A stretch of 64,000 nucleotides of DNA from Microbacteriaceae bacterium (GCA_009780695.1 WQZN01000002.1:62001-126000); one strand, 5' to 3'; shown: positions 1 through 9,253, numbered from the stretch's first letter. Made by a program: numbers and translations. Notes: generated from the sequence alone by a model not told the origin.

Positions 1-1098
1 ACCACCTCGAACGCCCGCATCACCGAGCTGCTCATCACCAAGGCGCTCGAGCGCTTCCCGGCGCAGTCGGCCAAGGCCGGCGACATCGTCGCCGTCGCCG
101 GCATCGAGGACATCATGATCGGCGAGACCCTCGCCGACCCCGAGGACGTGCGCCCGCTGCCGGCGATCCACGTCGACGAGCCCGCCATCTCGATGACCAT
201 CGGCATCAACACCTCGCCGCTCATGGGCAAGGTCAAGGGGCACAAGCTCACCGCCCGCATGGTGAAGGACCGCCTCGACCGCGAGCTCGTCGGCAACGTC
301 TCGCTGCGGGTGCTCGACATCGGCAAGCCGGATGCCTGGGAGGTGCAGGGCCGCGGCGAGCTCGCGCTGGCGATCCTCGTCGAGCAGATGCGCCGCGAGG
401 GCTTCGAGCTGACCGTCGGCAAGCCGCAGGTCGTCACCAAGAAGGTCGACGGCAAGACGCACGAGCCCTACGAGCACGTCACGATCGACATCCCCGAGGA
501 GTACCTCGGCGCGATCACCCAGCTGCTCGCCGCCCGCAAGGGCCGCATGGAGGGCATGTCGAACCACGGCACCGGCTGGGTGCGCATGGAGTTCATCGTG
601 CCGTCGCGCGGCCTCATCGGCTTCCGCACCGAGTTCCTCACGACCACCCGCGGCACCGGCATCTCCAACGCCATCTCGCACGGCTACGACGAGTGGGCGG
701 GCCAGATCGTGACCCGCAGCAACGGCTCGATCGTCGCCGACCGCACCGGCGTCGTCACCGCGTACGCGATCATCGGCCTGCAGGAGCGCATGAGCTTCTT
801 CGTCAACCCGACCGAAGAGGTCTACGAGGGCATGGTCGTCGGCGAGAACTCGCGTTCCGACGACATGGACGTGAACATCACGCGTGAGAAGAAGCTCACC
901 AACATGCGCACGTCGACCGCCGACAACTTCGAGGCGATGACGCCGTCGCGCCAGCTGACCCTCGAGGAGTGCCTCGAGTTCGCCCGTGAGGACGAGTGCG
1001 TCGAGGTCACCCCCGAGAAGGTGCGCATCCGCAAGGTCGAGCTCGACGCGACCACGCGTGGCCGTGCCGCCTCGCGCGCGAAGAAGCAGGACGCGTAA
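1..1098 (+). CDS. typA: TypA/BipA translational GTPase, C-terminal part (5' end outside window)
   Basis: This is the last 365 residues of a TypA/BipA ribosome-binding GTPase, a member of the EF-G family involved in stress adaptation and ribosome assembly. The frame is open from base 1 and reads family sequence before the first internal Met, so the true start and the GTP-binding domain lie left of the window. The visible part holds the end of domain II, the EF-G domain-III/V-like region with the hallmark 'GRGELALAILVEQMRREG', the conserved 'SRGLIGFRTEFLT' segment and the BipA-specific C-terminal domain ('DDMDVNITREKKLTNMR'). The family is about 610-640 aa, so roughly 260 residues are missing. 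The tail is Lys/Arg-rich. A long hairpin follows at 1127-1180. Confidence 0.96.
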   Translation, partial: TTSNARITELLITKALERFPAQSAKAGDIVAVAGIEDIMIGETLADPEDVRPLPAIHVDEPAISMTIGINTSPLMGKVKGHKLTARMVKDRLDRELVGNVSLRVLDIGKPDAWEVQGRGELALAILVEQMRREGFELTVGKPQVVTKKVDGKTHEPYEHVTIDIPEEYLGAITQLLAARKGRMEGMSNHGTGWVRMEFIVPSRGLIGFRTEFLTTTRGTGISNAISHGYDEWAGQIVTRSNGSIVADRTGVVTAYAIIGLQERMSFFVNPTEEVYEGMVVGENSRSDDMDVNITREKKLTNMRTSTADNFEAMTPSRQLTLEECLEFAREDECVEVTPEKVRIRKVELDATTRGRAASRAKKQDA

Positions 1099-1126
1099 GC
1101 GCTCAGCGCCTCTCGACTCGACGCAG

Positions 1127-1180
1127 ACGGGTCGATGGTGCGTGAGGATGCCCTGGCATCCCTCCGCATCATCGACCCGT
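1127..1180. terminator. Long hairpin between convergent typA and a membrane-protein gene
   Basis: The 16-nt outer arms at 1127-1142 and 1165-1180 pair with one mismatch (ACGGGTCGATGGTGCG against its partner). The interior holds a second inverted repeat, GGATGCC-ct-GGCATCC. The element lies 28 bp after the typA stop and just before the stop of the minus-strand gene, so it can act as a bidirectional terminator. There is no clear U-tract. Confidence 0.6.
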
Positions 1181-1187
1181 TTCCGCG

Positions 1188-1652
1188 TCAGGGCAGCAGG
1201 CGGCCGAACTGCTGCGCGAACCCGATCATGTCGGTGATGCCGAAGACAAGGTTCGCGGCGGATGCCAGGCCGATCACGAGCCCGACGACCGCGAGCCCGC
1301 CGCCGGTCGCGCCCTGCCGGCGCAGGCGCCTGGCCCGGCTGGCGCCGACCGCCGAGAGAGCGAGGCTCACGAGCACCGTGAGGCACAGCAGCGGCCACGC
1401 GAAGCTCGCGAGGCCGGTGAGGATGCCGAGCACGCCGAGGGTCCAGTTGAGACGGCCGGCGGGCGGCAGAGGCGCCGGGGTCGCGCGCTGCAGCGGCATG
1501 CCGATGCGGGGGAGCGGGGCCGGCGGGGCGGCATCCTCGATCGGCGTGGCCGCTGCACTCGTCGTGGTCGCAGGCCCCGCCAGCGCCGCGCCGTCGAGCG
1601 CGGGCGCGACGAGCAGTCCGTCCTGGTTCAGCGCGAAGCCCTGTTCTGGCAC
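1188..1652 (-). CDS. Small integral membrane protein, DUF4190-like
   Basis: 154 aa, function unknown. The N-terminal ~75 residues are low-complexity and Pro/Ala-rich, probably cytoplasmic. Two hydrophobic segments follow, 'LGVLGILTGLASFAWPLLCLTV' (split about residues 70-100) and 'GGGLAVVGLVIGLASAANLVFG', separated by a basic loop (RARRLRRQG). This layout, with a glycine-rich second helix, is typical of small actinobacterial DUF4190-type proteins. GTG start at 1652. A TAGCCT -10 box (1659-1664) ends 6 nt before it, so the mRNA is probably leaderless. It is convergent with typA. Confidence 0.75.
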   Translation of the reverse strand: MPEQGFALNQDGLLVAPALDGAALAGPATTTSAAATPIEDAAPPAPLPRIGMPLQRATPAPLPPAGRLNWTLGVLGILTGLASFAWPLLCLTVLVSLALSAVGASRARRLRRQGATGGGLAVVGLVIGLASAANLVFGITDMIGFAQQFGRLLP

Positions 1653-1658
1653 TCTGGC

Positions 1659-1664
1659 AGGCTA
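1659..1664 (-). promoter_or_regulatory. -10 box of the 1188-1652 gene (leaderless)
   Basis: Minus-strand TAGCCT ends 6 nt before the GTG at 1652. It matches the TANNNT pattern seen before a dozen other genes here. No convincing -35 is visible. Confidence 0.55.
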
Positions 1665-1732
1665 CGGCGGCGGGGCGCGGCGGGCACGGCCCCCAACAAG
1701 GCGGGGACAGCGGGTTCTCTGACCGGGCCACG

Positions 1733-1738
1733 TAACAT
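1733..1738 (+). promoter_or_regulatory. -10 box of the 1745-2128 gene (leaderless)
   Basis: TAACAT followed by 6 nt and then the ATG at 1745. There is no room for a ribosome binding site, so transcription probably starts at the start codon. Confidence 0.55.
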
Positions 1739-1744
1739 TGCGCC

Positions 1745-2128
1745 ATGCAGAATCGGGCCGCGGCGTCGGTGTTCGCTCTCATCGGGGGCCTCGCGCTCGG
1801 CACCGTCGGCACCTTCGGGCACCGCGGCGTGATCGGCGTCGGCCCCGTCGACCTGCCGTGGGGGATCGTCGTCTCCGTGGCCGGCGTGCTCTGCTTCCTC
1901 GTCGGATTGCGCGTGTACACGGGGGATCGCCTGGTCACGCTGCTCGGTGCGCTCGGCGTCATCGCCCCGGTGCTGCTGTTCTCGATGGAGGGCCCCGGCG
2001 GCTCCGTCGTGGTCGTCGCGGACACCCTCGGACGGGTGTGGGACCTCACGCCGCTGATCGTCGCCGTCGCGGTGCTCGTGTGGCCGAAGCGGGCCGCGCG
2101 CCCGCGCCCCGCCGACTCCCTAAACTGA
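1745..2128 (+). CDS. Small membrane protein upstream of fdxA (DUF6113-like)
   Basis: 127 aa with four predicted transmembrane helices (about residues 5-25, 38-58, 62-82 and 98-115) and a short basic C-terminal tail. There are no catalytic motifs. It precedes the 7Fe ferredoxin gene, as a small membrane protein commonly does in actinobacteria. I infer the DUF6113-like assignment from this context and topology, not from a motif. The stop TGA (2126-2128) overlaps the -10 region of fdxA. ATG chosen because the -10 box is 6 nt upstream. Confidence 0.75.
   Translation: MQNRAAASVFALIGGLALGTVGTFGHRGVIGVGPVDLPWGIVVSVAGVLCFLVGLRVYTGDRLVTLLGALGVIAPVLLFSMEGPGGSVVVVADTLGRVWDLTPLIVAVAVLVWPKRAARPRPADSLN
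2121..2126 (+). promoter_or_regulatory. -10 box of fdxA (leaderless)
   Basis: TAAACT followed by 6 nt (gatgcc) and the fdxA ATG at 2133. It overlaps the last codons and stop of the upstream membrane-protein gene, so fdxA can be transcribed independently of it. Confidence 0.55.
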
Positions 2129-2132
2129 TGCC

Positions 2133-2453
2133 ATGACCTACGTGATCGCCCTGCCGTGTGTCGACGTCAAGGACCGTGCCTGCGTCGACGAATGCCCCGT
2201 CGACTGCATCTACGAGGGCGAGCGATCGCTGTACATCCACCCCGACGAGTGCGTCGACTGCGGCGCCTGCGAGCCCGTGTGCCCGGTCGAGGCCATCTAT
2301 TACGAGGACGACCTGCCCGGCGAGTGGGCTGACTACTACAAGGCCAACGTCGAGTTCTTCGACGAGATCGGCTCGCCCGGCGGCGCCGCCAAGGTCGGCG
2401 TCATCGCGAAGGACCACCCCCTCATCGCCGCACTGCCGCCCCAGGGCCACTGA
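2133..2453 (+). CDS. fdxA: 7Fe (3Fe-4S/4Fe-4S) ferredoxin
   Basis: 106 aa bacterial seven-iron ferredoxin, a cytoplasmic low-potential electron carrier. Cysteines C9, C17, C21, C25, C40, C43, C46 and C50 are visible in the blocks '[17 protein letters not shown]' and '[15 protein letters not shown]'. The order C9/C17 plus C50 for the 3Fe-4S cluster and C21 with C40/C43/C46 for the 4Fe-4S cluster follows the family pattern. The length and the acidic C-terminal half ('[23 protein letters not shown]') match FdxA/FdxC of actinobacteria. dapC starts 6 bp after its stop. Confidence 0.97.
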   Translation: MTYVIALPCVDVKDRACVDECPVDCIYEGERSLYIHPDECVDCGACEPVCPVEAIYYEDDLPGEWADYYKANVEFFDEIGSPGGAAKVGVIAKDHPLIAALPPQGH

Positions 2454-2459
2454 CGCCCC

Positions 2460-3563
2460 ATGGCGATCACCGAGCTGCCCGACTACCCGTGGGATCGGAT
2501 GGCGCCGTTCGTCGAGCGGGCGAAGCTGCATCCTGACGGCGTCATCGACCTGTCGATCGGCTCGCCCGTCGACCCGACCCCCGCGCTGATCCGCGAGGCC
2601 CTCGCGGACGCGACCGACGCCCACGCGTACCCGACCACGACCGGCACCCCCGCGCTGCGCGAGGCGATCGTCGCGTGGTACGCGCGGCGCCGCGGCGTCA
2701 CGGGCCTCACCGTCGACAACGTGCTGCCGTCGATCGGCTCGAAGGAGCTGGTGGCGCTGCTGCCGCTGCTCGCGGGTGTGCGGGCGGGGGATGTCGTCGT
2801 GCACCCGCGCGCGGCCTACCCGACCTACGCCGTGGGCGCGGCCATCGCGGATGCCACGCCGTTCGCCTCCGACGACCCGGCCGAGTGGCCGGAGGGCACG
2901 AAGCTCGTGTGGCTCAACTCGCCGGGCAACCCCGACGGCCGTGTGCTCGACGCGGCCTTCTTGCGGGACGCCGTCGCGCGCGGCCGCGAGCTCGGCGCCC
3001 TGGTCGTCAACGACGAGTGCTACGCCGAGCTCGGCTGGGCGGGGCGCTGGGCGAGCGAGCCCGTGCCGAGCATCCTCGACCCCGCCGTCGTCGACGGCGA
3101 CTTCACGGGCGTGCTGTCGGTGTACTCGCTCTCGAAGCAGTCGAACCTCGCGGGCTACCGCGCCGCCTTCGTCGCGGGCGACGCCGCCGTGCTCGACGAC
3201 GTGCTGACGCGCCGCAAGCACGCCGGGCTCATGCTCCCCGCGCCGCTGCAGGCCGCGATGGCGGTCGCGCTCGGCGACGACGTGCATGTCGCCGAGCAGA
3301 AGGAGCGCTACCGCGCCCGGCGCGAGGTGCTGAAGCCCGCGCTCGAGGCCGCCGGCTTCCGCATCGACCACAGCGAGGCGGGCCTCTACCTCTGGGCCAC
3401 CGAGGGCGGCGACGGCTGGGCGAGCATCGGCCGGCTCGCCGACCTCGGCATCGTGGCGGGCCCCGGCGAGTTCTACGGCGAGTTCTTCCCCGACCACGTG
3501 CGGTTCTCGCTGACGGCGAACGACGAGCGCATCGCGCAGGCGGCGGCGCGACTGGCGTCATGA
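2460..3563 (+). CDS. dapC: Succinyldiaminopimelate transaminase (class I/II aminotransferase)
   Basis: 367 aa PLP enzyme of fold type I that converts N-succinyl-2-amino-6-ketopimelate to N-succinyl-LL-diaminopimelate in lysine and peptidoglycan precursor synthesis. Visible motifs: the substrate loop 'IDLSIGSPVDPTP', 'PTTTGTPALREAI', 'NSPGNPDG', 'VVNDECYAELGW' (Asp and Tyr contacting PLP) and the Schiff-base lysine K226 in 'YSLSKQSNLAGYR'. It follows fdxA by 6 bp, the usual fdxA-dapC pair, and the other succinylase-branch genes dapD and dapE are 2.5-4.5 kb downstream. Specificity is inferred from this context; a general aminotransferase is the alternative. Confidence 0.9.
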   Translation: MAITELPDYPWDRMAPFVERAKLHPDGVIDLSIGSPVDPTPALIREALADATDAHAYPTTTGTPALREAIVAWYARRRGVTGLTVDNVLPSIGSKELVALLPLLAGVRAGDVVVHPRAAYPTYAVGAAIADATPFASDDPAEWPEGTKLVWLNSPGNPDGRVLDAAFLRDAVARGRELGALVVNDECYAELGWAGRWASEPVPSILDPAVVDGDFTGVLSVYSLSKQSNLAGYRAAFVAGDAAVLDDVLTRRKHAGLMLPAPLQAAMAVALGDDVHVAEQKERYRARREVLKPALEAAGFRIDHSEAGLYLWATEGGDGWASIGRLADLGIVAGPGEFYGEFFPDHVRFSLTANDERIAQAAARLAS

Positions 3564-3571
3564 GGCCCGTA

Positions 3572-3577
3572 TAGGGT
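3572..3577 (+). promoter_or_regulatory. Putative -10 box of gltA with a 5' leader
   Basis: TAGGGT lies just after the dapC stop. A start near 3584 would give a leader of about 38 nt that can form a small GGGGCG/CGCCCC hairpin (3585-3599) before the AAGGAG ribosome binding site (3610-3615). No -35 is recognisable. Confidence 0.35.
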
Positions 3578-3621
3578 GTTTTCGGGGCGCCTCGCCCCTG
3601 CCGCAGACGAAGGAGTTCTAG

Positions 3622-4923
<1,302 letters not shown>

Positions 4924-4939
4924 GGAGCCGGCAGGCTTT

Positions 4940-4997
4940 CGCACGATTCGTCACCCGGATCTCCGGTTCCGGGCGACGAATCCTGCGTTGTGCTGCG
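4940..4997. repeat. 58-bp hairpin repeat, copy 1 (upstream of AbiEi/DUF559 gene)
   Basis: Imperfect inverted repeat (arms at 4940-4956 and 4971-4987, two mismatches) followed by TTGTGCTGCG. A second copy at 5939-5996, same orientation and length, is about 80% identical; the differences concentrate in the loop. The two copies bracket the single gene 5094-5936. This copy is 17 nt behind gltA and may terminate it. Confidence 0.85.
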
Positions 4998-5093
4998 CAT
5001 GAGCCATCCACAGCCGCCGGCGGCGCCGGAGTTCTGCACAGTTGAGGCCCTGTGCTGGACGCCGGTGCTCGGGCATCCCGCACACTCCATGTC

Positions 5094-5936
5094 ATGCATC
5101 TGGCGACGGTTCTGGAGCTCAACCACGGGTTCGCGACGCGCGGGCAGCTGCGCCGGGGCGGGATGACCGACTACGCGATCCGGAAGGAGCTCGAGCGCGG
5201 CACGCTCGTCGCGTTCGGGCGCGACCTCGTCGCCCGGCACGGAGCGAGCGCGACTCTCGTCCGGGCCGCGAGCATGGGCGCGCGGGTCGCGTGCGTGACC
5301 GCGGCGCGAGCGATGGGCCTGTGGGTGCTCGACGACGGCTTCCATGTGGTCGCCCGGTCGCCGAACGCGCGGTTCCGTTCCGATGGGCGGATGCCCGAGG
5401 CGCGGCTGCACTGGAACGTCGCGCCCGTCGAGCCCGATCGGCACCGCATCATCGTCGAGTCGGGCCGCAACGCATTGGCACACATCGCCCGGTGCCAGCC
5501 CCTCGACATCGCCGCGGCGACGTTCGACTCTGCGGTGAGCAAAGGGCTGATCACGCTCGAGGAGCTGCAGCGCTTGGCATCCCTGCACCGCGGCCGCTTC
5601 GCGGAGGTCGTCGCGCTCGTGACGGGTGACGCCGACTCGGGGCTCGAGACGCTCACGCGAGTGAGGTTGCAGTGGGCAGGCATCGGGTCGCGAGCTCAGG
5701 TGGTCGTCGACGGCCACCCGGTCGACCTGCTGATCGGGCGCCGGCTGATCATCCAGCTCGACGGCAGGCAGCACCTGAACGATCCCGCCCAGCTCATGAG
5801 GGACCGGGCCCAAGACCGTCGGCTGAAGGCGATGGGATACACGGTGCTGCGCTACGGCTACGCCGACGTCGTCTTCAGGTGGGACGCCATGCTCGCCGAG
5901 ATCCTGGCCCATGTCGCGCTTGCCGAGCATGCATGA
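5094..5936 (+). CDS. AbiEi-type N-terminal / DUF559 (Vsr-like fold) C-terminal protein
   Basis: 280 aa. The N-terminal ~50 residues ('FATRGQLRRGGMTDYAIRKEL') match the winged-helix AbiEi antitoxin N-terminal domain, which recognises promoter DNA. The C-terminal ~100 residues ('VVVDGHPVDLLIGRRLIIQL', DGRQH, 'RDRAQDRRLKAMGYTVLRY') match the DUF559/Vsr-like PD-(D/E)XK fold. Proteins of this layout are frequent orphans in Microbacteriaceae; no AbiEii-type nucleotidyltransferase toxin gene is adjacent. ATG 5094 is preferred over an in-frame ATG 42 nt upstream because the family begins at 'MHLATVLEL'. The stop is 2 nt before the second hairpin repeat, so the gene and its two repeats form a compact cassette between gltA and dapD. 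Its target and function are unknown. Confidence 0.85.
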   Translation: MHLATVLELNHGFATRGQLRRGGMTDYAIRKELERGTLVAFGRDLVARHGASATLVRAASMGARVACVTAARAMGLWVLDDGFHVVARSPNARFRSDGRMPEARLHWNVAPVEPDRHRIIVESGRNALAHIARCQPLDIAAATFDSAVSKGLITLEELQRLASLHRGRFAEVVALVTGDADSGLETLTRVRLQWAGIGSRAQVVVDGHPVDLLIGRRLIIQLDGRQHLNDPAQLMRDRAQDRRLKAMGYTVLRYGYADVVFRWDAMLAEILAHVALAEHA

Positions 5937-5938
5937 AA

Positions 5939-5996
5939 CGCACGATTCGTCACCCCGAATCAGAGATCCGGGTGACGAATCGTGCGTTGTGCTGCG
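5939..5996. repeat. 58-bp hairpin repeat, copy 2 (downstream of AbiEi/DUF559 gene)
   Basis: Perfect 17-bp arms (5939-5955 and 5970-5986) with a 14-nt loop, followed by TTGTGCTGCG as in copy 1. It lies between the convergent AbiEi-type gene and dapD (stop at 6004) and probably serves as their shared terminator. Confidence 0.85.
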
Positions 5997-6003
5997 AAAA
6001 ACC

Positions 6004-6951
6004 CTACGCGTGCAGCGCCGAGTTCAGCACGATGCCGGCGCCCTCACGCTGCACCGCCTCGATCGCACCCGTGACCGAGTTGCGGCGGAACAGCAGCTTC
6101 GGCACGCCCGACAGCGACAGCGCCTTGACGGCGATCGGCTGGCCGTTCTCGTCGCGCTCGCCCACCAGGGTGATCTTCGAGCCCGCGGTGACGTAGAGGC
6201 CCGCCTCGACCACCGAGTCGTCGCCCAGCGAGATGCCGATGCCCGCGTTCGCACCGAGCAGGGCGCGCGCACCGATCTCGACCCGCTGCGTGCCGCCGCC
6301 CGAGAGCGTGCCCATGATCGACGCGCCGCCGCCGATGTCGGCGCCGTCGCCCACGACGACGCCCTGCGAGATGCGGCCCTCGACCATCGACGTGCCGAGC
6401 GTGCCCGCGTTGAAGTTCACGAAGCCCTCGTGCATCACGACGGTGCCGGGGGACAGGTGCGCGCCGAGGCGCACGCGCGAGGCGTCCGCGATGCGCACGC
6501 GGTCGGGCACCACGTAGTCGAGCAGGCGCGGGAACTTGTCGACCGCGTAGGCCTGGATGCCCGCGCGCTTCAGCACCGGAAGCAGCCCGGGGAAGTCATC
6601 GGCCGACACGGGCCCGGCCGACGTGAAGACGACGTTCGGCAGGTGCGCGAAGATGCCCTCGAGGCTGATCGAGTTGGGCTGCACGAGCAGGTGCGAGAGC
6701 AGGTGCAGGCGCAGATAGGCGTCCGAGGTGCTCGAGACGGCGGCGTCGAGATCGGAGGCGACGATGACCGGCTCGACGGTGACCCGGCGGCGCTCGTCGG
6801 GGCCGGCGAGCTCGGCGAGGGAGGCCGGGATCGCGGCATCCTCGGGCAGCTCGCCCAGCTGCGGCTCGGGGAACCAGGTGTCCAGCACGGTCCCGTCGGC
6901 GGTCACGGTGGCGAGGCCGTAGCCCCAGGCAAGGCGGTGCGAGTCAGTCAC
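6004..6951 (-). CDS. dapD: 2,3,4,5-tetrahydropyridine-2,6-dicarboxylate N-succinyltransferase
   Basis: 315 aa acyltransferase that transfers succinyl from succinyl-CoA to tetrahydrodipicolinate, the committed step of the succinylase branch of lysine/mDAP synthesis. The C-terminal half is a left-handed beta-helix with hexapeptide repeats ('[20 protein letters not shown]', '[20 protein letters not shown]', '[22 protein letters not shown]'). Length and the 'MVEGRIS' signature fit the actinobacterial trimeric DapD rather than the ~275-aa E. coli type. GTG start at 6951 with a -10 box 6 nt upstream. It is divergent from dapE, with which it shares the promoter at 6957-6963. Confidence 0.95.
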   Translation of the reverse strand: MTDSHRLAWGYGLATVTADGTVLDTWFPEPQLGELPEDAAIPASLAELAGPDERRRVTVEPVIVASDLDAAVSSTSDAYLRLHLLSHLLVQPNSISLEGIFAHLPNVVFTSAGPVSADDFPGLLPVLKRAGIQAYAVDKFPRLLDYVVPDRVRIADASRVRLGAHLSPGTVVMHEGFVNFNAGTLGTSMVEGRISQGVVVGDGADIGGGASIMGTLSGGGTQRVEIGARALLGANAGIGISLGDDSVVEAGLYVTAGSKITLVGERDENGQPIAVKALSLSGVPKLLFRRNSVTGAIEAVQREGAGIVLNSALHA

Positions 6952-6956
6952 CCTTC

Positions 6957-6963
6957 TAGGCTA
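6957..6963. promoter_or_regulatory. Symmetric bidirectional -10 element between dapD and dapE
   Basis: The sequence CTAGGCTAG contains TAGGCT on the plus strand (6957-6962), 7 nt before the dapE ATG, and TAGCCT on the minus strand (6958-6963), 6 nt before the dapD GTG. The two -10 boxes interpenetrate with a 1-nt offset. Both transcripts would be leaderless. Confidence 0.65.
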
Positions 6964-6969
6964 GGACCT

Positions 6970-8040
6970 ATGCCCCTCGACCTCACGGCGACCTCGATCG
7001 AGCTCACACGCCAGATCTGCGACATCGAGTCTGTGAGCGGGAACGAGAAGGAACTGGCCGACGAGATCGAGGCGGCGCTCGGCGGGATGCCCCATCTCGA
7101 GCTCTTCCGCGACGGCGACCTCATCGTCGCCCGCACGGACCTCGGCCGCCCCCGCCGCGTCGTCATCGCCGGCCATCTCGACACGGTGCCGGTCAACGGC
7201 AACCTGCCCACCCGCTTCGAGACCGAAGGCGGCGTCGACTACCTCTGGGGTCGCGGCACGGTCGACATGAAGCCGGGCGTCGCGGTGGCGCTCAAGCTCG
7301 CCGCCGAGCTCATCGAGCCGAGCGTCGACGTGACCTGGCTGTTCTACGACCACGAGGAGGTCGCCGCCGACCTCAACGGCCTCGCACGCCTCGCGCGCAC
7401 CCGCCCGGACCTGCTCGCGGGCGACTTCGCGATCCTCGGCGAGGCGAGCAACGGCGCGATCGAGGGCGGCTGCAACGGCACGATGCGCTTCGACGTCGTG
7501 ACCCGCGGCCGTCGCGCGCACAGCGCCCGCGGCTGGATGGGCGAGAACGCGATCCACAAGGCCGCGCCGGTGCTGAGCCTGCTCGCCGCGTACGAGCCCG
7601 AGACCGTCGAGGTCGACGGCCTCGAGTACCGCGAGAACCTGAACGCCGTGCTCGCGAGCGGCGGCGTCGCGACGAACGTCGTCCCCGATGAGTGCCGCAT
7701 CCACGTCAACTACCGCTTCGCCCCCTCGCGCTCGGCCGCCGAGGCCGAGGCGAAGATGCGCGCGCTGTTCGAGCCGCTGGGCGAGTTCGAGCTGAAGGAC
7801 CTCTCCCCGGGCGCCCGCCCCGGCCTCGACGCCCCCCTCGCGCAGGAGTTCCTCGCCGCGACGGGCCGCGAGGCGAAGCCGAAGTACGGGTGGACGGACG
7901 TCGCGCGGTTCAGCGCCCTCGGCATCCCCGCCGTCAACTTCGGCCCGGGCGACCCGAGCCTCGCCCACATGGACGACGAGCGCGTCGACGTGACGCAGAT
8001 CACGGCGTGCGAGCAGGCTCTGCGCGACTGGCTGAGCTGA
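6970..8040 (+). CDS. dapE: Succinyl-diaminopimelate desuccinylase (M20 metallopeptidase)
   Basis: 356 aa M20-family amidohydrolase that removes succinate from N-succinyl-LL-DAP. Metal-site residues are visible: H69 in 'AGHLDTVP', D99 in 'WGRGTVDMKPG', the catalytic/metal pair E129-E130 in 'FYDHEEVAADLNG', and the C-terminal His in 'FGPGDPSLAHMDDERV'. The Gly-rich 'GGCNGTMRFDV' segment begins the dimerisation domain. Start ATG 6970 fits the TAGGCT -10 box 7 nt upstream; upstream in-frame codons run antisense through dapD and are not credible. With dapC and dapD it forms a dispersed lysine/DAP set. Confidence 0.95.
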   Translation: MPLDLTATSIELTRQICDIESVSGNEKELADEIEAALGGMPHLELFRDGDLIVARTDLGRPRRVVIAGHLDTVPVNGNLPTRFETEGGVDYLWGRGTVDMKPGVAVALKLAAELIEPSVDVTWLFYDHEEVAADLNGLARLARTRPDLLAGDFAILGEASNGAIEGGCNGTMRFDVVTRGRRAHSARGWMGENAIHKAAPVLSLLAAYEPETVEVDGLEYRENLNAVLASGGVATNVVPDECRIHVNYRFAPSRSAAEAEAKMRALFEPLGEFELKDLSPGARPGLDAPLAQEFLAATGREAKPKYGWTDVARFSALGIPAVNFGPGDPSLAHMDDERVDVTQITACEQALRDWLS

Positions 8041-8047
8041 GCGACGG

Positions 8048-9253
8048 ATGTCGGATCTGACCGCGCGGTGGCGCGCCCTGCCCTGGTGGGCCAGGGTGAC
8101 GGCCGTGTTCCTCGGCGGCCGCGTGATCGACACGGTCCTGCTGCTGTGGCAGGCCTCGATCGAAGGCGCCAACGCCTGGACGAGCGCGCACCCGGGCTAC
8201 CTGCTCTTCGCGAACATCTGGGACGGCCGGTGGTACCAGCTCGTCGCCGAGGTCGGCTACCCGCGCGTGCTGCAGTTCGACGCGCGGGGCCACATCGTGC
8301 AGAACCAGTGGGCGTTCCTGCCGGTCTATCCGTACGCCGTCAAAGGCGTGATGGCGATCACGCGGATGCCGTGGGAGGCGGCCGCCGTGCTGGTCACGGT
8401 GCTGTGCGCCTGGGGTGCGACGCTCGTGTTCTACAAGCTCATGCGCACGCGGCTGCGGCCGTCCACGGCGATGTATGCGACCGTGCTGTTCTCGGTCGCC
8501 CCCGTGGCCGCCCTGTACCAGGTGGCGTACGCCGAGTCGATGTTCGAGCTGCTGCTCGCCGTCATCCTCTACCTCTGGGTCAAGCGCAGGTTCTGGGCGA
8601 TGCTGCCCTTCATCGTGGTGGCGGCGTTCACCCGGCCGGGGCTCGTGGCGCTGGCGCTCGCGCTCGGGGTGTGGGTGCTCTGGCGCTTCGTGCAGGACTG
8701 GCGGGGCCGTGCCGGATTCTCGGTGCGGGAGCTCGTGGCATCCGGCACCGCCACGATCGTCGCCTTCGTCGCGGGCCTCGCCTGGCCGATGATCGCGGAT
8801 GCCGTGACGCACCATTCCGGTGCGTACACCGAGACCGAGCTCTCGTGGCGCTCGTCGTACACGGGCTGGGGCTCGCTCGTGCCGTTCACCTCGTGGTTCG
8901 CGGGGGCGAAGTGGTGGTTCGCCTGGTGGCACCTGCCGGTCTGGCTCGGATATCTGACACTTGTCGTGTTGATTCTCGGGTTCGCCGCGTTCCTGCTCGT
9001 GCCCGCCGCGCGCCGGTTGGGGCCCGAGTTGCGCCTCTGGCTCGCGTCGTACGGTGCCTATCTGCTGGCCGTGTTCTTCCCGCAGTCGAGCACCTTCCGG
9101 ATCCTGCTGCCGATGTTCCCGGCGCTCGGCATCATCGCCGCGCCCCGCGCCCGGTGGTACCGCGTGACCATGGTCGTGGCGTCCGTCGCCGCTCAGATCG
9201 GCTGGCTGCTGATCGCCTGGACGATCAGCGGCTACGACTGGACGCCGCCGTGA
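8048..9253 (+). CDS. GT-C family membrane mannosyltransferase (PIG-V-like)
   Basis: 401 aa polytopic protein with about 9-10 transmembrane helices. The motif series 'WDGRWYQLVAEVGYP', 'QWAFLPVYPYAVK' and 'YAESMFELLLAVILYLWVKRR' (first 20 residues cited) is that of the PIG-V/mannosyltransferase GT-C group, where an acidic residue in the first extracytoplasmic loop is catalytic and the donor is a polyprenyl-phosphate sugar. It probably mannosylates a lipid or glycan of the envelope; the acceptor cannot be told. It begins 7 bp after dapE and is likely cotranscribed with it. Confidence 0.8.
   Translation: MSDLTARWRALPWWARVTAVFLGGRVIDTVLLLWQASIEGANAWTSAHPGYLLFANIWDGRWYQLVAEVGYPRVLQFDARGHIVQNQWAFLPVYPYAVKGVMAITRMPWEAAAVLVTVLCAWGATLVFYKLMRTRLRPSTAMYATVLFSVAPVAALYQVAYAESMFELLLAVILYLWVKRRFWAMLPFIVVAAFTRPGLVALALALGVWVLWRFVQDWRGRAGFSVRELVASGTATIVAFVAGLAWPMIADAVTHHSGAYTETELSWRSSYTGWGSLVPFTSWFAGAKWWFAWWHLPVWLGYLTLVVLILGFAAFLLVPAARRLGPELRLWLASYGAYLLAVFFPQSSTFRILLPMFPALGIIAAPRARWYRVTMVVASVAAQIGWLLIAWTISGYDWTPP

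Noticed and set aside
2046-3497. 483-codon minus-strand frame over fdxA and dapC
   Set aside because: Antisense artefact; both plus-strand genes have diagnostic motifs.
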